From contig NZ_VMRJ01000003.1 of the NCBI RefSeq assembly GCF_007713685.1, positions 186,001 through 250,000 of the forward strand: a stretch of 64,000 bases of DNA, written 5' to 3'. The first letter of the stretch is position 1. Every line of letters starts with the position of its first letter. The notes below the pieces were generated by a model. It made no database searches and was not told the DNA's origin. It was given only the letters and a program-made list of their open reading frames with translations. Positions 1-8,906 of the stretch are shown here, in pieces. The stretch comes from Hymenobacter setariae. Its GTDB lineage: Bacteria > Bacteroidota > Bacteroidia > Cytophagales > Hymenobacteraceae. The position numbers and the translations under genes are program-made.

Positions 1-538
1 AGGCCGACGTGCGCGGCGTGAGGTGCGCGCTGATGGCCACGGCCGTGTCGTACACCTGCTGGTGCACCGCCGACTCGTGCGGATTGGTGTTGCACATCAC
101 GTTGCGGTTCACGTCGCCGCAGCCCGCAATGCTGTCCATCGTCACCTCATTAAAGCCTTGAATAGCAGCCGGCAAGTTGCGCTTCAAGATGCCGTGCAGC
201 TGGAAGGTTTGGCGCGTGGTCAGCTTCAGGGTGCCGTTGCCGTAGCTATCGCTCAGCTCATTCATACGCGCCCACTGCCGGGCCGAGGCCACGCCGCCGG
301 GCACCCGCACCCGAATCATAAACGAGTACAGCGGCTCTAGCTTCTGGCGCTTGCGCTCGCTTTCGAGGTCGCGGTCCGTCTGCTGGTATGAGCCGTGAAA
401 CTTGATGAGGTGCGTGTCGTCGGGGTTGAGCGCGCCCGTGATGCCGTTGCGCAGGCTGTCGGCGAGCGTGCCGCGCAGGTAGCGGCTGGCTATCTTGACG
501 TGCTCTACTTCGGAGTGGTTGGATGGAATAGAAGACAT
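1..538 (-). CDS. cysI: Sulfite reductase hemoprotein subunit, N-terminal part (runs off window)
   Basis: The reverse complement reads from an ATG at 538 without a stop to the window edge, giving the first ~179 residues. It opens MSSIPSNHSEVEHVK and continues with the nitrite/sulfite reductase ferredoxin-like half domain, including the stretch LKLTTRQTFQLHG and the segment GCGDVNRNVMC, both typical of CysI/assimilatory sulfite reductase. CysI uses siroheme and a 4Fe-4S cluster to reduce sulfite to sulfide with electrons from CysJ. The cluster ligands lie in the missing C-terminal half. It is the last visible gene of the cys operon and is separated from cysJ by a TonB-dependent receptor gene. 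Confidence 0.93.
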   Translation of the reverse strand, partial: MSSIPSNHSEVEHVKIASRYLRGTLADSLRNGITGALNPDDTHLIKFHGSYQQTDRDLESERKRQKLEPLYSFMIRVRVPGGVASARQWARMNELSDSYGNGTLKLTTRQTFQLHGILKRNLPAAIQGFNEVTMDSIAGCGDVNRNVMCNTNPHESAVHQQVYDTAVAISAHLTPRTSA

Positions 539-560
539 AGTAACGATGGACCCCACTCCC

Positions 561-587
561 GGCCCCTCCCCTCCGGGAGAGGGGCAG
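561..587. other. Hairpin between cysI and the TonB receptor gene
   Basis: An inverted repeat with arms GCCCCTC and GAGGGGC lies in the 177-bp gap. No T-run follows it on the minus strand, so it is not a classical terminator. The rest of the gap shows nothing recognisable. Confidence 0.35.
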
Positions 588-715
588 CCTGACGCGAATA
601 AGGTTTTTTGAGATTTATGATTTGAAAATAAACTGCTTATAAATATTCTAATCGAAGAAGTTCGGCTCTCCCTCTCCCGAAGGATATCGCGTAAGAAGCG
701 AGGTGGGGTTACAGG

Positions 716-3625
716 CTAGTGCAGCACGGTATTGTCAAACGTCAGGGTCACGTAATACAATCCCCCCAAGGTCGGCCCAGCCGCATATTGCACGTAGCGC
801 CGGTTGAAAATATCTGTCGCGCCGAGCTTAATAGTCGTTTTCAAGGTCGGCACACGCAGGTTTACTTGAGCATCTAAAGTATTGAAAGCCGGCACAATGC
901 CATTAGCTAGTGGGCTTTCCCAGAGGAAGCTGGTTTGCCAGTGGTACACCACGTTGAAGCCTAGGTTACGCACAATTTCACGATTGCCAAAAGAGGCGCT
1001 GCCCGCCCACTTGGGCGTGTTAAAACCGGTCACGAACACGTCCGGTTCGGTGTTCTTGGAAAGAGCGTTGTAATTGACGTTGCCGCCAACGGTGTATTTC
1101 TGGAAGAAGTTGTAGGTCAGGCCTAGGGTCGAGCCGTAGCTGTTGTAGTTCTGGCGCGAGTTGGTATACACGCGATAGCGGTCCTGGCGGGCCGAGCGAT
1201 AGTCAAGCAAGGCCGCCACTGCGGCAGCATCGGTGCCCACGGCCACTTGGTTGTTGCTGCCATCCTTAGGTACGCTCACTTCGACCTGACCTAAGAAGCC
1301 AGAATAGATATTGTAGTAAGCATCGGCATCAATAGATAACCGGTTGTCAAACAATACGCTGCGATAGCCAACTTCAAAGGCATTGATTTGCTCGGGTTGC
1401 TCTACTGCTAAGTTGGCCACTTGTAGGATGCCGCGAATTTCGGGGCGCACGGCCGCCGCGCTCGCGGCCTGGATGGTAGTGAGGCCCGGTGTCGGGTTGG
1501 CCGCCACGTAAGCGTTTACGGCCGTGTTGAAGCGGTCGATGCTAGTGCGGGTGTACGAGTTTTGGAGGTAGTTCAGGCCTTCGTTCACACGGGCCAGACC
1601 GCCCACGCGGCGCACGTTGCCATTATTCACGAACGACAGCGCCTCAAACAGCGATGGGAAACGCCAGCCATTCTGGTACGAGGCGCGGAAATTGTGCTTC
1701 TCGGCCACCGTGTACACGGCGGCTAGGCGCGGGTTGACCTTGGCCGTAAACTCGGGGTTGTAATCCACGCGCACCGAGGCGGTCAGCTTTAGCTTGTCTT
1801 CTAGCAGTAGCTTGGTGCCCTGCGCGAAAGCCCCAAACTTCTTGTAGTACACATAATTGCCGCCGGGCTGATTGCGCTCGGCCAGCGGCAGGCTAAAGTC
1901 TACGAAGTTGTTGCCATCCGGAATAATCTGGTAGATGCGCGCATCGGCACCCACCAGCACGTTCAAGAACTTGATGCGGTCGCCTAGGTTCCACACGGCG
2001 TCGGTGTGGTAGGTGCGGCTGTGCTGCGAAAGGGCCGCCCCGCCCGGTATAGGCGCACCCGTGATGGTGCGCCCGCTATCCCAGTTGTTGGTGCTGATAA
2101 TTTTGGCCTTCAAGTCATTAAAAGCCTGCGTGCCTGGCACAGCACGGCCAGCGTCGGCTGCCTCGCGGGCAGCTGCCATCGCCGGGGCGAGTGCCGTACC
2201 GGCATTCAGTTGGCTTTGCAGCGCGGCCCCAAACTTGTTGCCCCACACGGTATTGGTACCGTTTTCGAGGTCTAGGTTTAGCGCCAGCGGGTTAAGGTTG
2301 TACGAGTTGCCCGTATTCTCCAGCAGGGTGTAGGCCCGCACCGTGAAGTCCTTGCCGCGCAGCTCCAGCTTGTGGTTTTGTACCGTCACGCCATCGAGCT
2401 GAATCTTATTGCCGCGCTGGAACACCCCATCCATCAACCCAAAGCGATAGCCGTAGCTCAGCTCTAGGTCGTCGGTGAGCTTGTAGTGCAGGCTAGCGTC
2501 GGCCTTGATGTTGCGCACGATAGGATTCACCAAATCGCGCTCGTAGTAGCCCGTGCGCGTGACCACAAAGCGCTGGCTTCTACCCTGGTATTGTGCCGTC
2601 ACGTTTAGGGCCGAGTTGCCATCGTCGCCGTAGCGGTTCCAGAGGTCGGCGGCGGGATTGAACGCGCCCGATAGCTCAGGGAAGGCGGGGTTAGCCGCCG
2701 TGTTCTGGTCGGTTTGGGTGTTGGCCAGCCAGTCGGTGCCGCGCAGGTAGTCGAGGTTCACCTTGTAGGCCCAGCGCTTATCGGTACCTAGGGTCTGCGC
2801 CCAGCGAATAGCAGTTTCAGTGAGCACGCTCGGGTCGCGGTCGCGGCCGTCTACGTGGTTCACGCCCACTTTCTGGTACACGCTGAGACCCTGGTAAGTA
2901 AAGGGACTCTTGGTAGTGAGGTTGGCCATGCCGTTGATGGCGTTCATGCCATACAAGGCCGAGGCCGCACCGGGCGTGATTTCCACGCTCGCAATGTCGA
3001 GCTCGGTCGGCCCAATGGCATTGCCCAGCGGCACCCCTAGGGTGGCCGCCTGCATGTCCACGCCATCCACGAGCTGCATAAAGCGGAAGTTGTTAGGGAT
3101 ATTAAAACCCCTAGTATTCGGTACTTTAAAGGTGAGGCTGCTGGTGAGCATCTGTACGCCCTTTACACTTTCGAGCGCGTCGTAAAAGCTCGGCGCGGGT
3201 GTCTCCTTGATGGCCCGAATGTCGAGTTTCTCAATCGCCACCGGCGATTTCAGCCGGCTTTCCTCCACCCGCGAGGCCGATACCACGACCTCATTCGTGA
3301 GCACACCTTTCGACTCCAGCGCCACCGAAATTGGCTGCTGCGCGCTGGCAATTTCTATTTCCTGCGTGTCGTGCCCGATAGCGTTGAACACCAGCACAAA
3401 TGGGTAGCGCAGCTTGGCCTTGAAAGCAAACTTGCCATCGACATCGCTTTGGGTGCCCACACTGCCGCCCTTCACGCTAACACTCACGCCCGGTAGCCCT
3501 TCCTGGCTGCCTTTTTCGCGCACTACGCCGCTAATGGCAATCAATTCGGTTTGGGCAAACACCGGCGTAGCGCTGGCGGCGGCCACCACCACGGGCAGCC
3601 AAAAAGTAGAATAACTTAGTTTCAT
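716..3625 (-). CDS. TonB-dependent outer-membrane receptor within the cys operon
   Basis: A 969-residue protein if it starts at the ATG at 3625. I prefer this start over the longer frame because it begins directly with a signal peptide (MKLSYSTFWLPVV... ending VFAQ near residue 25). Residues ~30-115 form a carboxypeptidase-regulatory-like domain (ISGVVREKGS..., LPGVSVSVKG). Residues ~115-245 are the TonB plug (NEVVVSASR, LVDGVDMQ, SALYGMNAINGM). The rest is an outer-membrane beta-barrel. Such receptors import a bound substrate using TonB energy. No SusD partner gene is adjacent. Its position between cysJ and cysI suggests, by inference only, uptake of a sulfur-containing compound or an iron/heme-related cofactor precursor. 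The C-terminus ends in ...LTFDNTVLH rather than the usual terminal aromatic residue. Confidence 0.9.
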   Translation of the reverse strand: MKLSYSTFWLPVVVAAASATPVFAQTELIAISGVVREKGSQEGLPGVSVSVKGGSVGTQSDVDGKFAFKAKLRYPFVLVFNAIGHDTQEIEIASAQQPISVALESKGVLTNEVVVSASRVEESRLKSPVAIEKLDIRAIKETPAPSFYDALESVKGVQMLTSSLTFKVPNTRGFNIPNNFRFMQLVDGVDMQAATLGVPLGNAIGPTELDIASVEITPGAASALYGMNAINGMANLTTKSPFTYQGLSVYQKVGVNHVDGRDRDPSVLTETAIRWAQTLGTDKRWAYKVNLDYLRGTDWLANTQTDQNTAANPAFPELSGAFNPAADLWNRYGDDGNSALNVTAQYQGRSQRFVVTRTGYYERDLVNPIVRNIKADASLHYKLTDDLELSYGYRFGLMDGVFQRGNKIQLDGVTVQNHKLELRGKDFTVRAYTLLENTGNSYNLNPLALNLDLENGTNTVWGNKFGAALQSQLNAGTALAPAMAAAREAADAGRAVPGTQAFNDLKAKIISTNNWDSGRTITGAPIPGGAALSQHSRTYHTDAVWNLGDRIKFLNVLVGADARIYQIIPDGNNFVDFSLPLAERNQPGGNYVYYKKFGAFAQGTKLLLEDKLKLTASVRVDYNPEFTAKVNPRLAAVYTVAEKHNFRASYQNGWRFPSLFEALSFVNNGNVRRVGGLARVNEGLNYLQNSYTRTSIDRFNTAVNAYVAANPTPGLTTIQAASAAAVRPEIRGILQVANLAVEQPEQINAFEVGYRSVLFDNRLSIDADAYYNIYSGFLGQVEVSVPKDGSNNQVAVGTDAAAVAALLDYRSARQDRYRVYTNSRQNYNSYGSTLGLTYNFFQKYTVGGNVNYNALSKNTEPDVFVTGFNTPKWAGSASFGNREIVRNLGFNVVYHWQTSFLWESPLANGIVPAFNTLDAQVNLRVPTLKTTIKLGATDIFNRRYVQYAAGPTLGGLYYVTLTFDNTVLH

Positions 3626-3856
3626 ACGGAAGTAACTTGCACTAATTGAGTTGAGTAGCCCCACCTAAACGTGAGGCAGGCAGCGGCCTTCAACAACAAC
3701 AGCTCCCGGTAAGGCAGCAAGTGGCAAGTAGATTCAGTAGGAAAACGGGTTGCATGAGATGGGGTGCGGGGTCGGTTCCCGCCCGTCGTTGAGGGATGAG
3801 TTAGAGTGGGTGGGAGATGGGTAGGGAGAGAGTGGCGTAGGCGTGTCGCTAGCCAT

Positions 3857-3904
3857 GCAGCGCGGAGCGAAGCATAGCATGCGAGGTGCTTCGCTCCGCA
3901 CTGC
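3857..3904. repeat. Palindrome between cysJ and the TonB receptor gene
   Basis: The arms GCAGCGCGGAGCGAAGCA and TGCTTCGCTCCGCACTGC form an ~18-bp stem with one mismatch. The core TGCTTCGC/GCGAAGCA is shared with the other palindromes in this window. The rest of the ~290-bp gap (3626-3915) has no gene I believe; a 94-codon frame across it looks non-coding. Confidence 0.7.
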
Positions 3905-3915
3905 ACAACAGATAA

Positions 3916-5712
3916 TTAGTACACGTCTTCGAGGTAGCGGCGCTGCTTGCGCAGGTTCTTCACGTAGGCGGCGGCATCGTCGGCCGAGAGGCCGGCTTCT
4001 TTCTGCACCACTTGGGTGAGAGCGGTTTGCACGGCGCCACCTAGGCGGTTTTTATCGCCGCACACGTAGAGCTGCGCGCCGTTTTCGAGCCAGCCAAATA
4101 CGTCGCGGCTAGCTTCGAGCAGGCGGTCCTGCACATAGATTTTCTTGGCCTGGTCGCGCGAGAAGGCCACGTCGAGGCGGCTCAGGGTGCCTTTTTTGAG
4201 GTGCTGGAGCCACTCGGCCTGGTAAAGAAAGTCGGTGGTGAAGTGCGGGTTGCCAAATAGCAGCCAGTTGCGACCAGCCGCACCGAGCTCGGTGCGCTCC
4301 TCCACAAAGGCGCGGAACGGCGCAATGCCCGTGCCCGCGCCAATCATGATGATGTCCGTTTCACCGTTCTGCGGCAGGCGGAAGTACTCGTTCTGCTGCA
4401 CGTACACCCGTGTTGTATCGCCCACCGCTACGCGGTCGGCCAAGAAAGACGAGCACACGCCGTGCTTCTGCCGCCCAAACGCTTCGTAGCGCACCGCGCC
4501 CACCGTGAGGTGCACCTCCTCGGGGTGCGCCAGCAGGCTGCTCGCAATGGAGTATGCCCGGCTGGGCAGCGGACGCAGCACATCGGCCAGGGCCTGCGCG
4601 GTGAGCTGCTCGCTCGGAAACTCGGTGAGCAAGTCGGCCACATCGCGGCCGTAGAGGTAGGGTTGCAAGCGGTTCGAGTCGGCCAGCAGCTCTTGCAATC
4701 CCGCATGCGGGGCTAGGGTGGCGTAGCGCTCCAGTACGTCGCGGGTTAGCACGGTTAGCTCGCGGTGGGTAGCCAGGGCAGCGGCCAGCGGTAGGCTTTC
4801 GCCCTCCACTTGCACGGCGGTAGTATCGCTGAGGCGGGCGGCCAGCAGCACTTCCTCCACCAGTGGCAAGTGATTGGCGGGCACCACAGCTAGGGCATCG
4901 CCGGGCACGTAGTGCAGGCCCGAGCCAGCCAGGTCCAACTCGATGTGATACGTCTCTTTGTCCGAGCCGCGGCCGTTGAGCTGAATGCTTTCGAGCACCT
5001 TGGCTGGCCAGGGATTTTCGGCGGTGTACTCGGTGACTACTTCGGCCACCACGGCGGCCGTGGCGCCAGCAGTAGCTGCATCTGCCGGGGCCGCGCCTGC
5101 TGTTAGCAGTTGCAGCACGTCCTCAATCCACTGCGTGGCAGGGGCTTTGAAGGCCACATCCACGTCGCGGCGGTCGAGCAGGCGGGTGCCGCCTAGGTCG
5201 GCCAGCTTCTGGTCAAAGTCTTTGCCCGTTTGGCAGTATTGCAGGTAGCTTTTATCACCTAGGGCCAGCACGGCATAGTGCAGCTTAGGCAATTTGGGCG
5301 CCCTAGGTCCATTGATGAAGGTGTGCAGCTCCTCGGCCGACATGGGCGGCTCGCCCTCGCCGTGCGTGCTCACTATCACGAGTAGGTTTTGCTCCTGCGC
5401 CAGCTGCCGGGTGGGGTAGTCGTTCATGTCGCGCACCTCGGCCTTGAGGCCTTTGGCGGCGGCGGCCTCAGCGGCTTGCTGGGCTATTTTTTTGCCGTTG
5501 CCGGTGTGCGAGCCGTAGAGAATGGTCAGCTTCTCTACAGCTGGGGCGGCTGCCGGGGCCGCCGTTGCGGCTGGGGCCGCTACTCCGTCGCCCGCGCTCG
5601 TGGCTTGGCCGTAGAGGTAGCCGCTCAGCCACACGAGCTGCTGCGGCGAGAGGCCCGCCGTGAGTTTCTGCAACGCCGCTTCGTCGAGGTTGGCGGGTAG
5701 GGTAGGGAGCAT
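3916..5712 (-). CDS. cysJ: NADPH-sulfite reductase flavoprotein alpha subunit
   Basis: A 598-residue diflavin reductase that passes electrons from NADPH through FAD and FMN to CysI. The FMN flavodoxin domain spans ~60-205 (SHTGNG at 68-73), after an Ala/Pro-rich linker. The FAD domain carries SRAYSIASS and GVCSSFLAD. The NADPH domain carries GAGTGIAPFRAF and CGDKNRLGG. The protein ends YLEDVY with the usual aromatic residue stacking on the flavin. Length matches E. coli CysJ (about 599). The neighbouring cysI and the ATP sulfurylase genes favour CysJ over other diflavin reductases. It is separated from cysN by a repeat-filled gap of ~106 bp. Confidence 0.95.
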   Translation of the reverse strand: MLPTLPANLDEAALQKLTAGLSPQQLVWLSGYLYGQATSAGDGVAAPAATAAPAAAPAVEKLTILYGSHTGNGKKIAQQAAEAAAAKGLKAEVRDMNDYPTRQLAQEQNLLVIVSTHGEGEPPMSAEELHTFINGPRAPKLPKLHYAVLALGDKSYLQYCQTGKDFDQKLADLGGTRLLDRRDVDVAFKAPATQWIEDVLQLLTAGAAPADAATAGATAAVVAEVVTEYTAENPWPAKVLESIQLNGRGSDKETYHIELDLAGSGLHYVPGDALAVVPANHLPLVEEVLLAARLSDTTAVQVEGESLPLAAALATHRELTVLTRDVLERYATLAPHAGLQELLADSNRLQPYLYGRDVADLLTEFPSEQLTAQALADVLRPLPSRAYSIASSLLAHPEEVHLTVGAVRYEAFGRQKHGVCSSFLADRVAVGDTTRVYVQQNEYFRLPQNGETDIIMIGAGTGIAPFRAFVEERTELGAAGRNWLLFGNPHFTTDFLYQAEWLQHLKKGTLSRLDVAFSRDQAKKIYVQDRLLEASRDVFGWLENGAQLYVCGDKNRLGGAVQTALTQVVQKEAGLSADDAAAYVKNLRKQRRYLEDVY

Positions 5713-5714
5713 GA

Positions 5715-5821
5715 TAGTGCTTAGTTATTAGGGCTTAGTGAGTAGTTGTTGGTATTTAGTTGTCAGGGCTTGGTGCTTGGGAATATTCTGCTAAGCACCA
5801 AACCCTAACAACTAAGCACTA
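5715..5821. repeat. Short repeat array filling the cysN-cysJ gap
   Basis: Three copies of a ~25-nt unit resembling TTAGTTGTTAGGGCTTGGTG occur here. Two are direct (from ~5715 and ~5757) and one is inverted (~5791-5821). The outer copies can pair into a long stem. The inverted copy overlaps the cysN stop codon. Confidence 0.7.
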
Positions 5822-7114
5822 GATAGAGAACGCTGGCTCAATCGCCAGTTCTTGCGTAAAGTATTCTGCATCAGTCGCTGTTACCAGCCCAGCGGCCAGC
5901 GTGCTACCCGTTTGCTCATCTACCAAGATGAACGCACCGGTCTGGCGGTTCGAGCGGTACTCGTCAACCACTAGCGGCACGGCCGTTTTGAGGCGTACCC
6001 GCACGATATCGTTTAGCTTGGCCTCGTCGGTGCCCACGCTCTCGAAGGTCTCAATGTTGGTCTTTTGCAGGATGGCGGCTACTGACGCCTTCACCACTGC
6101 CGAATGGTGTTGCACCAGCAGCTTGCGGCCAGCTTTGAGGGGCCGCTCGTCCATCCAGCAGAGCGTGGCCTCAAACTCGCGCACCACAGCCGGGTGCGTG
6201 TGGACCGGCACGATAGAATCGCCTCGGCTGATATCGATATCGTCGCGTAGGCGCAGAATTACGCCTTGCGGCGCTTCGGCGCTGGGCACTTCTTTCTGGT
6301 TTACCTCGATAGCTTCGATGCTGGTTTCTAGGCCCGAAGGCTGAATCCGTACCTTGTCGCCTACCTTATATACGCCGCTCTGAATGCGGCCCGCGTAGCC
6401 GCGGTAATCGGGCAGTTCCTCGGTTTGGGGTCGGATAACATACTGCACCTGAAAGCGCGGCTCGTGCGGGTTGGCATCGGCCACGGTAGGCACGCTCTCT
6501 AAGTGCTGAAGCAGGCTAGGGCCACCGTACCAACCTAGGTTGCGCGAAGGGCGCACCACGTTGTCGCCATTCAATGCGCTCAGCGGAATGGCAATAACGT
6601 GCGGTAGCCGCAGTTGCTGCGCAATGGCGTCGTAGTCAGTTTTTATCTTTTGGAAAACGGCCTCGTCATTGCCTACTAGGTCCATTTTATTCACGGCCAG
6701 CACGAAGTACCGAATGCCCAGTAGCGAGGCCAGCAGCGTGTGCCGCCGCGTCTGCTCTATCACGCCTTGGCGGGCATCGACCAGCACAATGGCTAGGTCA
6801 GCGTTGCTGGCACCCGTCACCATGTTGCGGGTGTACTGCACGTGGCCCGGCGCGTCGGTAATGATAAACTTGCGGCGCGGCGTAGTGAAGTACTTGTGTG
6901 CCACATCAATCGTGATACCCTGCTCGCGCTCGGCCTTTAGGCCGTCGGTGAGCAGCGCTAGGTCTACCGAGTCGCTGTTGGTAGCATTGCGCTTCTTTTC
7001 GAGCGTCGCCAGTACGTCGAGCGATACCGAGTCGCTGTCGTAGAGCAACCGGCCAATGAGCGTGCTCTTGCCGTCGTCAACGCTGCCGCAGGTGATAAAT
7101 CGTAGTAAGTCCAT
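5819..7114 (-). CDS. cysN: Sulfate adenylyltransferase subunit 1 (GTPase)
   Basis: A 431-residue EF-Tu-like GTPase that powers ATP sulfurylase (sulfate + ATP to APS) together with CysD. G1 is GSVDDGKST at 10-18, G3 is DAPGH at 87-91 and G4 is NKMD at 142-145. Two beta-barrel domains follow. It stops after the third domain, so there is no fused APS kinase (CysC). That fits the APS-type reductase encoded upstream, which needs no PAPS. It starts at ATG 7114, 54 bp after cysD. Confidence 0.96.
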   Translation of the reverse strand: MDLLRFITCGSVDDGKSTLIGRLLYDSDSVSLDVLATLEKKRNATNSDSVDLALLTDGLKAEREQGITIDVAHKYFTTPRRKFIITDAPGHVQYTRNMVTGASNADLAIVLVDARQGVIEQTRRHTLLASLLGIRYFVLAVNKMDLVGNDEAVFQKIKTDYDAIAQQLRLPHVIAIPLSALNGDNVVRPSRNLGWYGGPSLLQHLESVPTVADANPHEPRFQVQYVIRPQTEELPDYRGYAGRIQSGVYKVGDKVRIQPSGLETSIEAIEVNQKEVPSAEAPQGVILRLRDDIDISRGDSIVPVHTHPAVVREFEATLCWMDERPLKAGRKLLVQHHSAVVKASVAAILQKTNIETFESVGTDEAKLNDIVRVRLKTAVPLVVDEYRSNRQTGAFILVDEQTGSTLAAGLVTATDAEYFTQELAIEPAFSI

Positions 7115-7130
7115 TGTATCTGATTATAAT

Positions 7131-7161
7131 CTGTCATGCTTCGCTGCGCGCTGCATGACAG
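7131..7161. repeat. Short palindrome in the cysD-cysN gap
   Basis: The arms CTGTCATGC and GCATGACAG enclose a TTCGCTGCGCGCT centre. The arms match the ends of the long repeats at 11919-14071, so this looks like a shortened copy of that family. Confidence 0.65.
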
Positions 7162-7168
7162 CCGCTTT

Positions 7169-8065
7169 CTAAAAATATCCGTTGCGCTTGCGGTCTTCCA
7201 TGCCCGTTTCCGACAGGTTGTCATCGAGGCGGGTGGCGCCGCGCTCGCTCACCTTAGCGACCAGAATGTCTTGGATGATGTCGTCAATCGTGGCGGCGTC
7301 GCTTTCCACGGCGGCGGTGCAGGTCGAGTCGCCCACGGTGCGGAAGCGCACATTGCGGGTCACTATTTCGTCGTCTTCGTCAATCGTGATGTGCTCGCTC
7401 AGACCTAGGAGCTGGCCGCTGGGCAGTACCACGCACTCGCGCTCGTGGGTGAAGTAGATGTTGGGCAGGGCAATGTTCTCGCGCTGGATGTAGTTCCACA
7501 CGTCCAGCTCGGTCCAGTTCGAGATGGGGAACACGCGCACGTTTTCGCCCTTGCGGATGCGGCCGTTGTAGATATTCCACAGCTCGGGGCGCTGGCGCTT
7601 GGGGTCCCACTGCCCAAAGTCGTCGCGCACCGAAAAGATGCGCTCCTTGGCGCGCGCCTTTTCTTCGTCGCGCCGTGCGCCGCCGATGCAGGCATCAAAC
7701 TCAAATTCCTCAATCACGTCGAGCAACGTGTACGTTTGCAGCGGGTTGCGGCTTGGGTATTTGCCTCCCGGCTCTACTAAGCCGCGCTCCCGAATGGTGT
7801 CTTCCACCTTGCGCACAATCAGCTTTTCGCCTAGGTCGGCCGCCAGCTTGTCTCGGAAAGCCAGCACTTCGGGGAAATTGTGCCCCGTGTCCACGTGCAC
7901 TAGCGGAAACGGAAACTTGCCCGGCCGGAAGGCCTTCTCAGCTAGCCGCGTGAGGGCAATCGAGTCTTTGCCGCCCGAAAACAGCAGCGCCGGCCGCTCA
8001 AACTGGCCCGCCACTTCGCGCATAATGTGAATGGCTTCGGCTTCTAATCTATCTAAATAATCCAT
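7169..8065 (-). CDS. cysD: Sulfate adenylyltransferase subunit 2
   Basis: A 298-residue member of the PP-loop ATP pyrophosphatase family and the catalytic subunit of ATP sulfurylase with CysN. SGGKDS at 30-35 is the PP-loop, followed by HVDTGHNFPE. The frame is open upstream to 8128, but that part runs through an intergenic palindrome. The ATG at 8065 (MDYLDRLEAEAIHIMRE) matches the family N-terminus. Length agrees with E. coli CysD (302). It sits between cysH and cysN in the operon. Confidence 0.96.
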   Translation of the reverse strand: MDYLDRLEAEAIHIMREVAGQFERPALLFSGGKDSIALTRLAEKAFRPGKFPFPLVHVDTGHNFPEVLAFRDKLAADLGEKLIVRKVEDTIRERGLVEPGGKYPSRNPLQTYTLLDVIEEFEFDACIGGARRDEEKARAKERIFSVRDDFGQWDPKRQRPELWNIYNGRIRKGENVRVFPISNWTELDVWNYIQRENIALPNIYFTHERECVVLPSGQLLGLSEHITIDEDDEIVTRNVRFRTVGDSTCTAAVESDAATIDDIIQDILVAKVSERGATRLDDNLSETGMEDRKRNGYF

Positions 8066-8093
8066 TGGATTAAAACACTTTGCGTATATAAAG

Positions 8094-8132
8094 CCGTTTG
8101 TCATGCGGCGCGTAGCGAAGCACGACAAACGG
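8094..8132. repeat. Palindrome in the cysH-cysD gap
   Basis: The arms CCGTTTGTC and GACAAACGG enclose ATGCGGCGCGTAGCGAAGCAC. The internal GCGAAGCA is the core seen in the other palindromes of this family. Confidence 0.65.
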
Positions 8133-8144
8133 TATGATTGGTGT

Positions 8145-8906
8145 TTATTCTTTTATCGCCTCTACCACCGGGTCAAAGCCTTGGTGCTCACCAGTAGTAG
8201 CGTGTAGGCCACACTCTTTGGCAGCAGCTTCCTCCCACCACCAGCGGCCGGCCCGGAAGTCCTCACCCGGCTTAATGGCGCGAGTGCAGGGCGCGCAGCC
8301 GATACTAACGAAGCCCTTGGCGTGCAACGGATTGACGGGTATGCCATTGGCTTGGGCAAAAGCCACGCACTGCTCCCACGTCCAATCGTGCAGCGGGTGC
8401 ACTTTTATGAGGTTGTGGCCCGCATCCCACTCGGCAGGGTCCATAGTTTGGCGGTTTGCCGACTGCTCAGCGCGGATGCCCGTTATCCAGGCCTGCTGAC
8501 CAGCCAGAGCCCTACCTAGGGGCTCTACCTTGCGGATATAGCAGCACTCCTTACGGTTTGCTATGCTCTCGTAGAAGCTATTGGGGCCTTTTTCACGCAT
8601 CAACTTTTCCACGCTGGCCGTTTGTGGAAATACTACTTCAATGGGCTTATCGTAGCGCAGCAGCGTCTTATTCCAAGTCGAATACGTCTCTTGAAAATTA
8701 CGGCCCGTGTCAAGCGTGAAAACGCGAATGGGCAGGTTATTCTCAAAAATAAAATGCGTAAGTATCTGGTCTTCTAACCCAAAAGACGTTGAGAACGATA
8801 CGGCGCCCGCAAAGCGCTCGGCCAGCAAGGCCAGTGTTTCGGGCACTGTATGCTCAGGTACAAAGCGGCGCAGGTCCTCGACCTGCTCCTGGATAGCTAA
8901 TTCCAT
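8145..8906 (-). CDS. cysH: Adenylyl-sulfate (APS) reductase, iron-sulfur type
   Basis: A 253-residue protein that reduces APS to sulfite using thioredoxin. The chosen start, ATG at 8906 (MELAIQEQVEDLRRF), gives the normal family length; the frame extends 42 codons further with low-complexity coding. It has a PP-loop-like SFSTSFGLEDQ near 37-47. Cys-Cys at 121-122 and CxxC at 204-207 form the CC-X81-CXXC pattern that binds a 4Fe-4S cluster and marks APS-specific enzymes. The C-terminal ECGLH holds the catalytic cysteine. It is the first gene of the operon, about 300 nt downstream of a SAM riboswitch. Confidence 0.94.
   Translation of the reverse strand: MELAIQEQVEDLRRFVPEHTVPETLALLAERFAGAVSFSTSFGLEDQILTHFIFENNLPIRVFTLDTGRNFQETYSTWNKTLLRYDKPIEVVFPQTASVEKLMREKGPNSFYESIANRKECCYIRKVEPLGRALAGQQAWITGIRAEQSANRQTMDPAEWDAGHNLIKVHPLHDWTWEQCVAFAQANGIPVNPLHAKGFVSIGCAPCTRAIKPGEDFRAGRWWWEEAAAKECGLHATTGEHQGFDPVVEAIKE

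Noticed and set aside
23..592. Two plus-strand ORFs of 105 and 65 codons at the window start
   Set aside because: They are shadows of cysI on the opposite strand, whose translation is unmistakable.
3622..3906. A 94-codon minus-strand ORF upstream of the TonB receptor
   Set aside because: It overlaps the receptor start, runs through a palindrome and has low-complexity composition without any motif.
3626..3915. A cobalamin or other riboswitch ahead of the TonB receptor
   Set aside because: No B12-box or other conserved aptamer block is visible; only a palindrome is present.
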